Source: an uncultured Bacteroidales bacterium (lineage in GTDB: Bacteria > Bacteroidota > Bacteroidia > Bacteroidales > Bacteroidaceae). From it: 64,000 bases of DNA. This document shows positions 52,672-60,995 of the stretch, piece after piece. Location: positions 62,001-126,000 of the forward strand of contig CADBXL010000013.1 in NCBI GenBank assembly GCA_902798615.1. The letters run 5' to 3'. The stretch's first letter is position 1. Every line of letters starts with the position of its first letter. The notes under the pieces are model-generated. The model did no database searches, was not told the DNA's origin, and worked only from the letters and a program-made list of their open reading frames with translations. A program made the position numbers and the translations under genes.

Positions 52672-54366
52672 ATGCTTAAAGAATTACATATAAGGAATTT
52701 TGCTCTTATCGACAAACTGGATATCGATTTTGAATCGGGTTTCTCCGTCATAACCGGTGAAACAGGTGCTGGTAAGAGTATCGTGCTTGGTGCTATAGGC
52801 TTGCTCATGGGACAGCGTGCCGATACAAAGGCAATAAAGACTGGTGAACAGAAATGCAGCATCGAAGCGCATTTCAATCTCTCTGCCTATGACATGAAGG
52901 ATTGGTTTGACGAGAATGAAATAGATTTCGATGCTGATGACTGTATCATCCGTCGCGAACTAACAGCATCGGGCAAGAGCCGCGGCTTCATCAATGATAC
53001 ACCAGCCTCCGTTCATCAGATGAAGGAACTGGGTGAGATGCTCATGGACGTACATTCGCAGCATCAGAACCTTCTGCTTCAGAAAGAGGATTTCCAACTT
53101 AACACGGTTGATATCATTGCTCACAACACTAAGGAACGCGAGGAATATTCCCAAGCGTTCCATGAACTTCACGATGCAGAAAAGGCTCTTGCAGAATTGA
53201 AAAACAGCATCTCTGACAACAGGAAGAATGAAGAGTTCATGCGTTTTCAGTTAGATGAGCTTACGGCTGCCAACCTCGTGAAAGGCGAGCAGGAAGAACT
53301 GGAGCAGGAACAGGAGAGCGCATCACACACGGAAGATATCAAGTCGGCTTTGTACGAGGCGGATGTTCTTCTCAATGGTGACGACAATGATATAATCAGC
53401 AATCTAAAGCAGGTTTGCAGCAGTATAGAGAGCATCACGAGAGTTTATCCTCATGTGGAGGAACTTTCTGAAAGACTGGAAAGCGCGTACATCGAGATTA
53501 AGGATATTGCCTCTGACATCAGCAGTACACTTGACGATGTGGAGTTTGATCCTGAACGTCTTGAATATATCAACAACCGTCTTGACACGATTTATTCACT
53601 TGAGAAGAAATATTCAAAAGGTAATGTTGAGGAACTGATAGAAGAACGCGACCGATTGCAGAAGGCAATTGATGCCATAGACAACTCTGACGAGGATCTG
53701 AAAGAACTTTCTGCAAAAGTGGATACTCTAAGGAAAAAGGCTCAGCAACTCGCAGAAACACTCACAAAGACTCGCACCAAGGCTGCTAAAACCGTAGAAG
53801 ATGAGATTCATAAGCGACTTACGGCACTCGGTATGCCTAACGTGCAGTTTGCCGTAGAGCTTACCTGCAACAAGACAGAAGACTCATCACATCTCACAAA
53901 GGACGGTCAGGATAAGATCGCGTTCATGTTCTCTGCCAATAAAGGCATGGCATTACGCCCTGTATCGCAAGTGGCATCGGGAGGTGAGATTGCGCGAGTT
54001 ATGCTATCGCTAAAGGCAATGATAAGCGGTGCTGTAAAGTTGCCTACCATCATCTTCGACGAGATCGACACAGGAGTAAGCGGTAAGATGGCAGAGAAAA
54101 TGGCAGACATCATGAAGGAGATGGGCGAGGCAAATCGACAGGTAATCAGTATCACACATCTGCCACAGATTGCTGCAAAGGGTTCTTTCCACTACAAGGT
54201 GGAGAAGCACGACACGGAAAGTGGTACGACATCCCTCATGCGACGCCTCAACGAAGAAGAGCGTGTTCAGGAGATTGCTCAGATGTTGAGCGGTGAGAAT
54301 ATCACCGATGCAGCACTAACTAATGCAAGGGAACTGTTGAAGACCCACTCCCTACCCCTCCCATAA
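52672..54366 (+). CDS. recN: DNA repair protein RecN
   Basis: The 564-residue SMC-like ATPase has Walker A GETGAGKS at 29-36, a long central coiled coil (about 150-370), and the C-terminal half with the signature SGGEIARVMLSLKA and Walker B IFDEIDTGVSG. It acts in double-strand break repair. It starts 4 bp after the DUF4835 stop. The last residues (HSLPLP) are encoded by a REP-like palindrome, so the ancestral C terminus was probably a little different. Confidence 0.95.
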   Translation: MLKELHIRNFALIDKLDIDFESGFSVITGETGAGKSIVLGAIGLLMGQRADTKAIKTGEQKCSIEAHFNLSAYDMKDWFDENEIDFDADDCIIRRELTASGKSRGFINDTPASVHQMKELGEMLMDVHSQHQNLLLQKEDFQLNTVDIIAHNTKEREEYSQAFHELHDAEKALAELKNSISDNRKNEEFMRFQLDELTAANLVKGEQEELEQEQESASHTEDIKSALYEADVLLNGDDNDIISNLKQVCSSIESITRVYPHVEELSERLESAYIEIKDIASDISSTLDDVEFDPERLEYINNRLDTIYSLEKKYSKGNVEELIEERDRLQKAIDAIDNSDEDLKELSAKVDTLRKKAQQLAETLTKTRTKAAKTVEDEIHKRLTALGMPNVQFAVELTCNKTEDSSHLTKDGQDKIAFMFSANKGMALRPVSQVASGGEIARVMLSLKAMISGAVKLPTIIFDEIDTGVSGKMAEKMADIMKEMGEANRQVISITHLPQIAAKGSFHYKVEKHDTESGTTSLMRRLNEEERVQEIAQMLSGENITDAALTNARELLKTHSLPLP

Positions 54367-54502
54367 AGAGAGGGTAGTAGTTTGTTGTAAACACTAAAAA
54401 AATAATAATAAAATGAATAAAATATTTCGAGATATAGCGAATTTCCTTAACGGTAAAAAGTATCTACTCCCCTCCTTTTATGGGAGGGGCATAGGGGTGG
54501 GT
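54343..54502. repeat. Inverted REP-like pair reaching into recN and the next gene
   Basis: The first copy (54343-54378) is ACCCACTCCCTACCCCTCCC then ATAAAGAGAGGGTAG; the second (54463-54502) is the inverted type CTCCCCTCCTTTTATGGGAG then GGGCATAGGGGTGGGTC. The first supplies the last codons and stop of recN; the second supplies residues 18-28 of the following protein. Confidence 0.75.
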
Positions 54503-56164
54503 CTGCTTCTCTGCCTCCTCCCCCTCACTTCCATAGCACAATCATCTGCCGTTAAGAAAGCGGCAAAGAGCATGTTCAAGCTCACAACATTTGATGCTAA
54601 CGGCAATCTACTCCACACAGGCTATGGAGCATTCGTAGATGCCAATGGCACATGTCTTGCCACCTGGGAGGCATTCATCGGAGCTTCAAAGGCAAATATC
54701 ATTGATGCACAGGGAAGAAAGTACGATGTGGAATGCCTGATAGGTGCTAACGAGATATACAACGTATCAAAGTTCAAGGTTACGGTTCCTGCTGAGAAAA
54801 AAATGGCTATCACGCCTATCGCCATTGCGCAGACAAAGATTGAGGCAGGAGGCGAAAGTTGGTTGATAGAATACGACATCAAGAACCCTACAATAAAGAA
54901 GTATCAGCCTTCGAAGGTGGAGTCATTCCAGAACGACCTACCATATTATATTTATGAACAGAGCGCATCCGACGAACTTGCAGGTTCGCCTTTTCTAAAC
55001 AACAACGGTGAATTGCTCGGTTTGATGCAACCAGCAAAGAAACGCACAGATGTATATTGCCCAAGTGCGCAGTATGCTATGTCGATGACCGTAAGCGGAT
55101 TTACTTCAAAACAGGCTACAATGCGTCTTACGCAGATGCGCGTTGCGCTTCCTGACGATTTCGATCAGGCGGTTGTTGCACTCTTCATGAATCAGGGTAG
55201 CAATGCCAACGATAACATCATTGGCATGTCGGACGAGTTCATAAGCAAATTCCCCACAGCATCAGAGGGTTATAACTCAAAGGCTCTTTATCTGTCGGAC
55301 AAGGGACAGTTTGCCGAAGCTGCCAAGGTAATGGAGGAAGCCATTGAGAAGTGCGAGAAAAAGGATGAGCCGCATTTCGATTACTCAAAGATAATTTACA
55401 ATAAGCTGCTTTACAGCAACGATAGTACATTTACAGAATGGACTCTCGACAAAGCTCTTGCCGAAGCAGATGCAGCAATGGCCGCAAATCCACTTCCTGT
55501 ATATAATCTCCATAAAGGCAAGATTCTCTATACTGCCAAGAGATACGATGAGGCATACAACGTTTTCATCGATGTATCAAAGACAAACATGAGAAGTGCG
55601 GAATGCTTTTATAATGCATCTCTATGTCTTCAGGCAAAAAATGCAGAAAAAGAGAAGGTAATAGAGATGCTTGATAGTGCTGTTGCATTTTTCCCACAGC
55701 CGTACAAGATAGATGCTGCACCATATTTTATGATTCGTGGCAAATACCTTGACGACAATGGCATGTACCGTAAGGCTGTAGCCGATTACAACGAATACGA
55801 GAAGTTGATGGGAAAGATGGTGAACGGCAATTTCTTCTACCTCAAGGAACAGGCAGAGCTAAAGGCAAAGTTGTACCAGCCAGCTCTCGAAGATATTGAC
55901 AAGGCAATCAACCTATCACCCAAGGAGCAACTTTACTATGCGGAAAAGGCTATGCTCCTCGTAAGAGTGAATAAGATTGAGGAGGGAATGGCTGCAGCAC
56001 AGTTGTGTATGACACGTTTCCCTGACTATGGTGACGGTCATGCCGTTTATGGTCTCGCGCAGATTCTTCAGGGCAAGAAAAAAGATGGAATAGCAACTCT
56101 TGGAAAAGCAAAGGAACTGGGTTCTGAAATGGCAGGAACTCTAATGGAGAAGTATGCGAAATAA
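54413..56164 (+). CDS. Secreted trypsin-fold (inactive?) and TPR protein
   Basis: The 583-residue protein has an N-terminal signal (hydrophobic core GVGLLLCLLPLTSIAQ), a trypsin-like domain (about 45-235) and about eight TPR-type repeats (260-583, e.g. SKALYLSDKGQFAEAAKVME). In the protease domain the serine region reads LAGSPFLNNNGELLGL, near the usual GxSGGP, but the His region that should read like TAAHV is ATWEAFIGA, so the catalytic His is missing. It is likely a non-enzymatic periplasmic scaffold. The stretch LPSFYGRGIGV before the signal core is encoded by a REP-like element. Confidence 0.72.
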   Translation: MNKIFRDIANFLNGKKYLLPSFYGRGIGVGLLLCLLPLTSIAQSSAVKKAAKSMFKLTTFDANGNLLHTGYGAFVDANGTCLATWEAFIGASKANIIDAQGRKYDVECLIGANEIYNVSKFKVTVPAEKKMAITPIAIAQTKIEAGGESWLIEYDIKNPTIKKYQPSKVESFQNDLPYYIYEQSASDELAGSPFLNNNGELLGLMQPAKKRTDVYCPSAQYAMSMTVSGFTSKQATMRLTQMRVALPDDFDQAVVALFMNQGSNANDNIIGMSDEFISKFPTASEGYNSKALYLSDKGQFAEAAKVMEEAIEKCEKKDEPHFDYSKIIYNKLLYSNDSTFTEWTLDKALAEADAAMAANPLPVYNLHKGKILYTAKRYDEAYNVFIDVSKTNMRSAECFYNASLCLQAKNAEKEKVIEMLDSAVAFFPQPYKIDAAPYFMIRGKYLDDNGMYRKAVADYNEYEKLMGKMVNGNFFYLKEQAELKAKLYQPALEDIDKAINLSPKEQLYYAEKAMLLVRVNKIEEGMAAAQLCMTRFPDYGDGHAVYGLAQILQGKKKDGIATLGKAKELGSEMAGTLMEKYAK

Positions 56165-56187
56165 ATTAAAAATGAAAAGTAAAAACG

Positions 56188-56811
56188 ATGGAAATTAAGA
56201 AGTCTGAATACAAGGTCAGTTCGGCAAAGATCTCTCAATGCCCAAAAGACAACCTCATGGAGTTTGCCTTCATAGGCAGAAGTAACGTGGGCAAGTCAAG
56301 CCTCATCAACATGCTTTGCAACCATAAGAACCTTGCAAAGACATCTGCCACACCGGGTAAGACACTTCTCATCAACCATTTTCTCATTGAGTCTAAACCC
56401 GACAGGCAATGGTATATAATCGACCTCCCGGGATATGGCTTTGCCAAGCGCTCAAAGAAAGTACAGGACGATATCGAAACAATGATATCGACTTATATTC
56501 TTCAGCGTGAAGAACTTGCCAATGTATTCCTTCTCATCGACATACGACACGATCCACAGAAGATCGACCGTGAATTCATGGATTGGCTTGGCGAGAATGG
56601 CATTCCTTTCTCTATCGTTTTCACTAAAGCAGATAAACTAGGTCCAGTAAAAGGACGCCAGAATGCGGAGAAATATATGAAGACTCTCCTTGACGTATGG
56701 GAAGAACTTCCACCTTATTTTATTACGTCATCGGAGAAGAAGCAAGGACGTGATGAAGTTCTTGACTATATAGAGCAGATTCTTGACGCTACACCAGAAA
56801 GTAATTCATAA
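56188..56811 (+). CDS. engB: Ribosome biogenesis GTPase EngB/YsxC
   Basis: The 207-residue GTPase has G1 GRSNVGKS at 30-37, G2 TPGKT, G3 DLPGYGFA and G4 FTKADK. It takes part in 50S assembly. Length is normal. It lies 23 bp after the TPR protein gene and 19 bp before the ABC-F gene, so the three are likely one transcript. Confidence 0.95.
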   Translation: MEIKKSEYKVSSAKISQCPKDNLMEFAFIGRSNVGKSSLINMLCNHKNLAKTSATPGKTLLINHFLIESKPDRQWYIIDLPGYGFAKRSKKVQDDIETMISTYILQREELANVFLLIDIRHDPQKIDREFMDWLGENGIPFSIVFTKADKLGPVKGRQNAEKYMKTLLDVWEELPPYFITSSEKKQGRDEVLDYIEQILDATPESNS

Positions 56812-56830
56812 CTCGTAATTAGTAATTATT

Positions 56831-58645
56831 TTGCAACCACTACTTGACGTACAAAATATAAGCAAGCGTTTCGGAGAAAGAATTCTCTTCGAAAACATCT
56901 CTTTCTCCATAGGTGAAGGGCAGCGTATCGGACTAATAGCCCAAAACGGTACAGGTAAAACAACACTTCTCTCCATGCTCTGCGGTGAAGAGAGTTGTGA
57001 TTCGGGAGATATTATCTTCCGAAATGGTATTCGCATTGGATTCCTTCGTCAAGAGCCAAAGTTTCCTGAAGGAGCCACGGTCATGGAGGCTTGTTTCTCT
57101 GGTGTGGATAAGGATGACGATGCACAACTGAAGGCAAAGCAGATTCTCACACAGTTACGGATACGCGATTTCAACCAGCCGATGTCACAGTTAAGTGGTG
57201 GTCAACAAAAGCGCGTAGCTCTGGCACAGGCTCTCATCTCTAATCCCGACCTTCTTATTCTTGATGAGCCAACCAACCATCTTGACCTTGAAATGGTTGT
57301 ATGGCTTGAAGGTTTTCTGACACGAGGAAACCGTACCTTGTTGATGGTGACGCACGATCGTTACTTCCTCGACAACGTATGTTCTGTGATTCTAGAACTT
57401 GACAACCGCACAATCTACTCATATCGAGGTTCATATTCCTATTATCTTGAGAAGAGACAGGAACGTATAGACGCTATGCGTGCGAACATTGAGCATGCCA
57501 ATAATCTCTATCGTCGAGAACTTGAATGGATGCGCCGACAGCCACAGGCACGCGGTCATAAGGCACGATATCGTGAGGAAGCATTCTATGAACTAGAGAA
57601 GGTAGCCAAACAGCGAATAGAGGAAAGGCAGATACGTCTTAAAGCATCTACCGTATATATAGGTTCAAAGATATTTGAATGTCAGTATGTATCAAAGTCA
57701 TTCCCAGCACGAGAAGGTGACGATACATCTGAAGGAAAGACAATACTCGACAACTTCTATTACAACTTTGCCCGTTTCGAGAAGATGGGCATAGTGGGTA
57801 ATAATGGTACAGGAAAATCAACCTTCCTCAAACTCCTTCTCGGGCTTGAACCTGTAGATGCAGGTAAGTTTGATATTGGTGAGACTGTCAAATTCGGCTA
57901 TTTCTCTCAGGAAGGACTTCAATTTGACGAATCACAGAAGGTGATAGATGTGATACGAGACATAGCCGACTATATAGACCTCGGGCAAGGGCGACATCTC
58001 ACGGCTTCGCAGTTTCTTCAGCATTTCCTTTTCACACCAGAACAGCAATACAACTATGTGTACAAGCTATCTGGAGGTGAGAAACGCAAGCTTTATCTCT
58101 GTACCGTACTTATGAGGAATCCAAACTTCCTCGTACTCGACGAGCCTACCAACGATCTTGACATCAAGACGCTCCAGATACTTGAGGAATACCTTCAGGA
58201 TTTCCCTGGATGCGTTATCGTAGTAAGTCACGACCGTTATTTCATGGACAAGGTCGTGGATCATCTTCTCGTTTTCCAAGGAGAAGGCAAGATAAAGGAC
58301 TTCCCAGGCAACTACACACAATATCGTGAATGGCAGAAACTACAGCCGAAGGACGAAGCCTCAACACCTACTATCCAACAGCCAACCTCAGCAAAGAGCG
58401 GACCTCGCGATCCAAACGCAGCACCTGCAAAGAGGAAACTCAGCTATAAGGAGCGTCAGGAATTCGACAAACTCGAAAAAGAAATCGAAAAGCTATCGGC
58501 AGAAAAGGCTGATATAGAAAACGCTCTCAGCTCTGGCACTATCGATGTTGAAAAGATTACGGAACTAAGCAAGCGTCTCCCCATCCTCAACGAGGAACTC
58601 GATGAAAAAGAAATGCGCTGGCTTGAGCTTTCGGAGTTTGCATAA
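56831..58645 (+). CDS. ABC-F family ATP-binding protein
   Basis: The 604-residue protein has two ABC domains and no membrane part: Walker A AQNGTGKT at 37-44 and NNGTGKST in the second domain, signatures LSGGQQKR and LSGGEKRK, and Walker B LILDEPTNHLDL and LVLDEPTNDLDI. A charged linker joins them and a coiled coil (about 545-600) ends the protein, as in Uup/YdiF-type factors that act on ribosomes or DNA. The start is a TTG at 56831; there is no in-frame ATG before the first conserved strand. Confidence 0.9.
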   Translation: MQPLLDVQNISKRFGERILFENISFSIGEGQRIGLIAQNGTGKTTLLSMLCGEESCDSGDIIFRNGIRIGFLRQEPKFPEGATVMEACFSGVDKDDDAQLKAKQILTQLRIRDFNQPMSQLSGGQQKRVALAQALISNPDLLILDEPTNHLDLEMVVWLEGFLTRGNRTLLMVTHDRYFLDNVCSVILELDNRTIYSYRGSYSYYLEKRQERIDAMRANIEHANNLYRRELEWMRRQPQARGHKARYREEAFYELEKVAKQRIEERQIRLKASTVYIGSKIFECQYVSKSFPAREGDDTSEGKTILDNFYYNFARFEKMGIVGNNGTGKSTFLKLLLGLEPVDAGKFDIGETVKFGYFSQEGLQFDESQKVIDVIRDIADYIDLGQGRHLTASQFLQHFLFTPEQQYNYVYKLSGGEKRKLYLCTVLMRNPNFLVLDEPTNDLDIKTLQILEEYLQDFPGCVIVVSHDRYFMDKVVDHLLVFQGEGKIKDFPGNYTQYREWQKLQPKDEASTPTIQQPTSAKSGPRDPNAAPAKRKLSYKERQEFDKLEKEIEKLSAEKADIENALSSGTIDVEKITELSKRLPILNEELDEKEMRWLELSEFA

Positions 58646-58686
58646 AAAAAGGAAATCGTCCTATCTGTAGAACGATTTCCTTTTTT
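58644..58686. terminator. Two-way terminator after the ABC-F gene
   Basis: AAAAAAAGGAAATCGT and ACGATTTCCTTTTTT pair around a loop of about 12 nt, with A and T runs on both sides. It lies between the convergent ABC-F and small lipoprotein genes. Confidence 0.85.
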
Positions 58687-58710
58687 CTTATAAATACAGT
58701 TAGCCTACTA

Positions 58711-58911
58711 TCATTGTTTTACTGGCGCAACAATAGTATCGCCTGAGGCAGAAGCCTGAGCTGTATCTTCTACAATAGCGAACTCTGAAGCTGGCACAGT
58801 ATCACCAAGTTCATCCAAATTCACGTTTTTGTCTGCGTTATTTGAATTACATGACACACAGCAAAATACGAAAGCAGAAGCTAACGACAAATACACAAAG
58901 TGTTTTCTCAT
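58711..58911 (-). CDS. Small lipoprotein, 66 residues
   Basis: The ATG at 58911 gives a lipoprotein signal MRKHFVYLSLASAFVFCCVSC (lipobox CVSC or VSC) and a mature part of about 45 residues rich in Asp, Thr, Val and Ala (NADKNVNLDELGDTVPAS...). A start 54 bp upstream would cross the terminator of the next gene. It resembles the adjacent 50-residue lipoprotein in layout and may be its paralogue. Function unknown. Confidence 0.65.
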   Translation of the reverse strand: MRKHFVYLSLASAFVFCCVSCNSNNADKNVNLDELGDTVPASEFAIVEDTAQASASGDTIVAPVKQ

Positions 58912-58939
58912 ATTCTTAAGTTTTAATGTTATTCTGAAA

Positions 58940-58976
58940 CAAAAAACGCTGGAACGATTCAACATCGTGCCAGCGT
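58940..58976 (-). terminator. Terminator of the 50-residue lipoprotein gene
   Basis: On the minus strand ACGCTGGCACGA and TCGTTCCAGCGT pair (one mismatch) around 7 nt, followed by TTTTTTG, 32 bp after the stop codon. Confidence 0.8.
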
Positions 58977-59007
58977 CATTCCTTTTTTACCGTTCGGTAG
59001 AGAAGGC

Positions 59008-59160
59008 TTACTGTGCATTTGCAGAGTCAACAGCAGTTGTATCAACTGTATCAACAGCAGCTGTATCCTCAGCTGGAGCCTCCTGAGCTGCCTTGTTTTC
59101 ACCACATGAAGCGAAAGAGATTGCAGCCATTGCTACGAACATAAAAACTAATTTCTTCAT
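59008..59160 (-). CDS. Small lipoprotein, 50 residues
   Basis: The ATG at 59160 gives MKKLVFMFVAMAAISFASC (lipobox FASC) and a mature tail of about 32 residues made almost only of Ala, Asp, Thr, Val and Glu (EDTAAVDTVDTTAVDSANAQ). It has a good promoter (59212-59241) and its own terminator, so it is a real gene despite its size. Low-complexity lipoproteins of this kind are common in Bacteroidota; role unknown. Confidence 0.75.
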   Translation of the reverse strand: MKKLVFMFVAMAAISFASCGENKAAQEAPAEDTAAVDTVDTTAVDSANAQ

Positions 59161-59211
59161 TTTCTTTGCTTTTTTAAAACTGTAAAACAATCTTTGTTTA
59201 TTAAAACACTG

Positions 59212-59241
59212 CAAAGGTAAGTATTTTTTCAATACCAACAA
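59212..59241 (-). promoter_or_regulatory. Promoter of the 50-residue lipoprotein gene
   Basis: TTG, 19 bp, TACCTTTG on the minus strand, 52 bp before the start codon. The rest of the 364-bp divergent gap to mtaB is AT-rich with no gene or clear repeat seen. Confidence 0.65.
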
Positions 59242-59475
59242 CATTTTTTTAGGATTTTTTTTAGCCCGTTTTTGTAACTTTTTTATAACATCCTGATTAT
59301 CTACCATTTACAAATTGTAAATAAACGTTAAAGTTTTACTTTAACCAGAAAAAGACGGAATTTTAACACTTTTATGATGTTTACGCACACATTTTGCATT
59401 CCATAAAAATATAGAATCTGTGTATAGTTAGACTACAAATAATCAAATTTCTTCTTAATTGTAATTTTTATTTCT

Positions 59476-59483
59476 TATCTTTG
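59476..59483 (+). promoter_or_regulatory. -7 box of mtaB
   Basis: TATCTTTG, 41 bp before the mtaB ATG; no clear -33 TTG at 19-21 bp. Confidence 0.5.
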
Positions 59484-59524
59484 CATTCAAAATGGAATTT
59501 CTTATTATATACAAGGTATAAAGA

Positions 59525-60892
59525 ATGATTGATACTTCCGCTTTTCAAGGAAAGACAGCAGCATATTACACATTAGGTTGTAAACTTAATTTTTCTGAGA
59601 CATCCACCTTTGGGCAGATGCTTCAGGATATGGGTGTACGTACCGTCGAGAAAGGAGAGAAAGCAGACATCTGCCTTATCAACACCTGTTCGGTAACAGA
59701 AGTGGCAGACAGCAAATGCCGTCAGGCTATCCGTAAGATGGTGAAGCAGAATCCGGGAGCATTTGTTGTCGTAACCGGCTGTTATGCCCAACTTGAAGCC
59801 GAGACGGTGGCAAAGATTGAAGGCGTGAACCTTGTGCTCGGAAGTAATGAGAAGGCAAATCTCATCGACTACCTCTCAAACGCATGGAGCGGTACGAATC
59901 AAAAATCCGATGACAACATAGCGGAATATCATGCGGTAAAGACAAAGGAGATAAAGACTTTCCAGCATTCATGCTCACGAGGCAACCGCACACGCTATTT
60001 CCTCAAGGTACAGGATGGCTGCAACTATTTCTGCACATACTGCACAATACCATTCGCTCGCGGAAACTCACGCAATCCAAGCATCGAGAGTCTGGTAGAG
60101 CAGGCACGAAAGGCAGCAGCCGAGGGCGGTAAGGAGATTGTCATCACAGGCGTAAACATAGGCGATTTCGGTCAGACAACAGGAGAACGCTTCATTGATC
60201 TCGTAAAGGCACTTGACAGTATCGAGGAGATAAAGCGCTATCGTATTTCAAGTTTAGAGCCGGACCTTATCGACAAGGAACTGATAGAATATTGTGCCAA
60301 GAGCCGTGCTTTCATGCCTCATTTCCACATACCTCTCCAAAGCGGTTCTGACTCGGTTCTGAAACTAATGCACCGTCACTATGACTCCGCCCTCTTTGCT
60401 GACAAGATACGACTCATCAAGCAACTTATGCCTGATGCATTCCTTGGCATAGATGTAATGGTAGGCACTCGTGGCGAGACTCCAGAATATTTCGAGGAGA
60501 CATACAATCTGCTTAACGAACTGCCTGTCACCCAGCTTCACGTATTCCCTTACTCTGAGCGCCCAGGCACGGCAGCCCTGAAGATTCCATACGTAGTAAG
60601 CGCACAGGACAAGAAACTGCGTAGCCAGCGATTGCTCGACCTTTCAGAGCAGAAGACACAAGACTTTTACGCAAAATACATAGGTACAGAAGCAGAGGTG
60701 CTATTTGAGAAAGCTCCTCGTGGCAAGGCTATGCATGGTTTTACGGCAAACTATATCCGTGTGGAACTTCCCGCAAGCAAGGCAAAGGAAGAATACGACA
60801 ACGAGATTCTGCGCGTAAAACTGACAGGATTCAACCGCGACAAATCCGCATTAATTGGAGCCCCCCTTGCCCCCGAGGGGGAACTTATATAG
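59525..60892 (+). CDS. mtaB: tRNA t6A37 methylthiotransferase
   Basis: The 455-residue protein has the methylthiotransferase layout: the N-terminal domain with cluster ligands C19, C55 and C86 (TLGCKLN, INTCSV, TGCYAQ), the radical SAM motif C166-x3-C170-x2-C173 in GCNYFCTYC, and a C-terminal TRAM-like region. The GCKLN opening marks MtaB, which adds a methylthio group to t6A at position 37 of tRNAs for ANN codons. The last residues (GAPLAPEGELI) are encoded by a REP-like palindrome. Confidence 0.93.
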   Translation: MIDTSAFQGKTAAYYTLGCKLNFSETSTFGQMLQDMGVRTVEKGEKADICLINTCSVTEVADSKCRQAIRKMVKQNPGAFVVVTGCYAQLEAETVAKIEGVNLVLGSNEKANLIDYLSNAWSGTNQKSDDNIAEYHAVKTKEIKTFQHSCSRGNRTRYFLKVQDGCNYFCTYCTIPFARGNSRNPSIESLVEQARKAAAEGGKEIVITGVNIGDFGQTTGERFIDLVKALDSIEEIKRYRISSLEPDLIDKELIEYCAKSRAFMPHFHIPLQSGSDSVLKLMHRHYDSALFADKIRLIKQLMPDAFLGIDVMVGTRGETPEYFEETYNLLNELPVTQLHVFPYSERPGTAALKIPYVVSAQDKKLRSQRLLDLSEQKTQDFYAKYIGTEAEVLFEKAPRGKAMHGFTANYIRVELPASKAKEEYDNEILRVKLTGFNRDKSALIGAPLAPEGELI

Positions 60893-60995
60893 TATTCTAA
60901 TAATTGTTCTTTTATTATGGAAGAATGGCATAACAATACTCCGATAACAAACAATACAAACAGAAAGAACTCCCACTCGGGGGAAGGGGGGGCTG
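60857..60995. repeat. Inverted REP-like pair reaching into mtaB and the glycosyltransferase gene
   Basis: AGCCCCCCTTGCCCCCGAGG (from 60859) is met in inverted form by ACTCGGGGGAAGGGGGGGCT (60976-60992). The first supplies the last codons of mtaB; the second supplies the HSGEGGAA segment near the start of the glycosyltransferase. The start codon of the latter lies in the loop between them. Confidence 0.75.
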
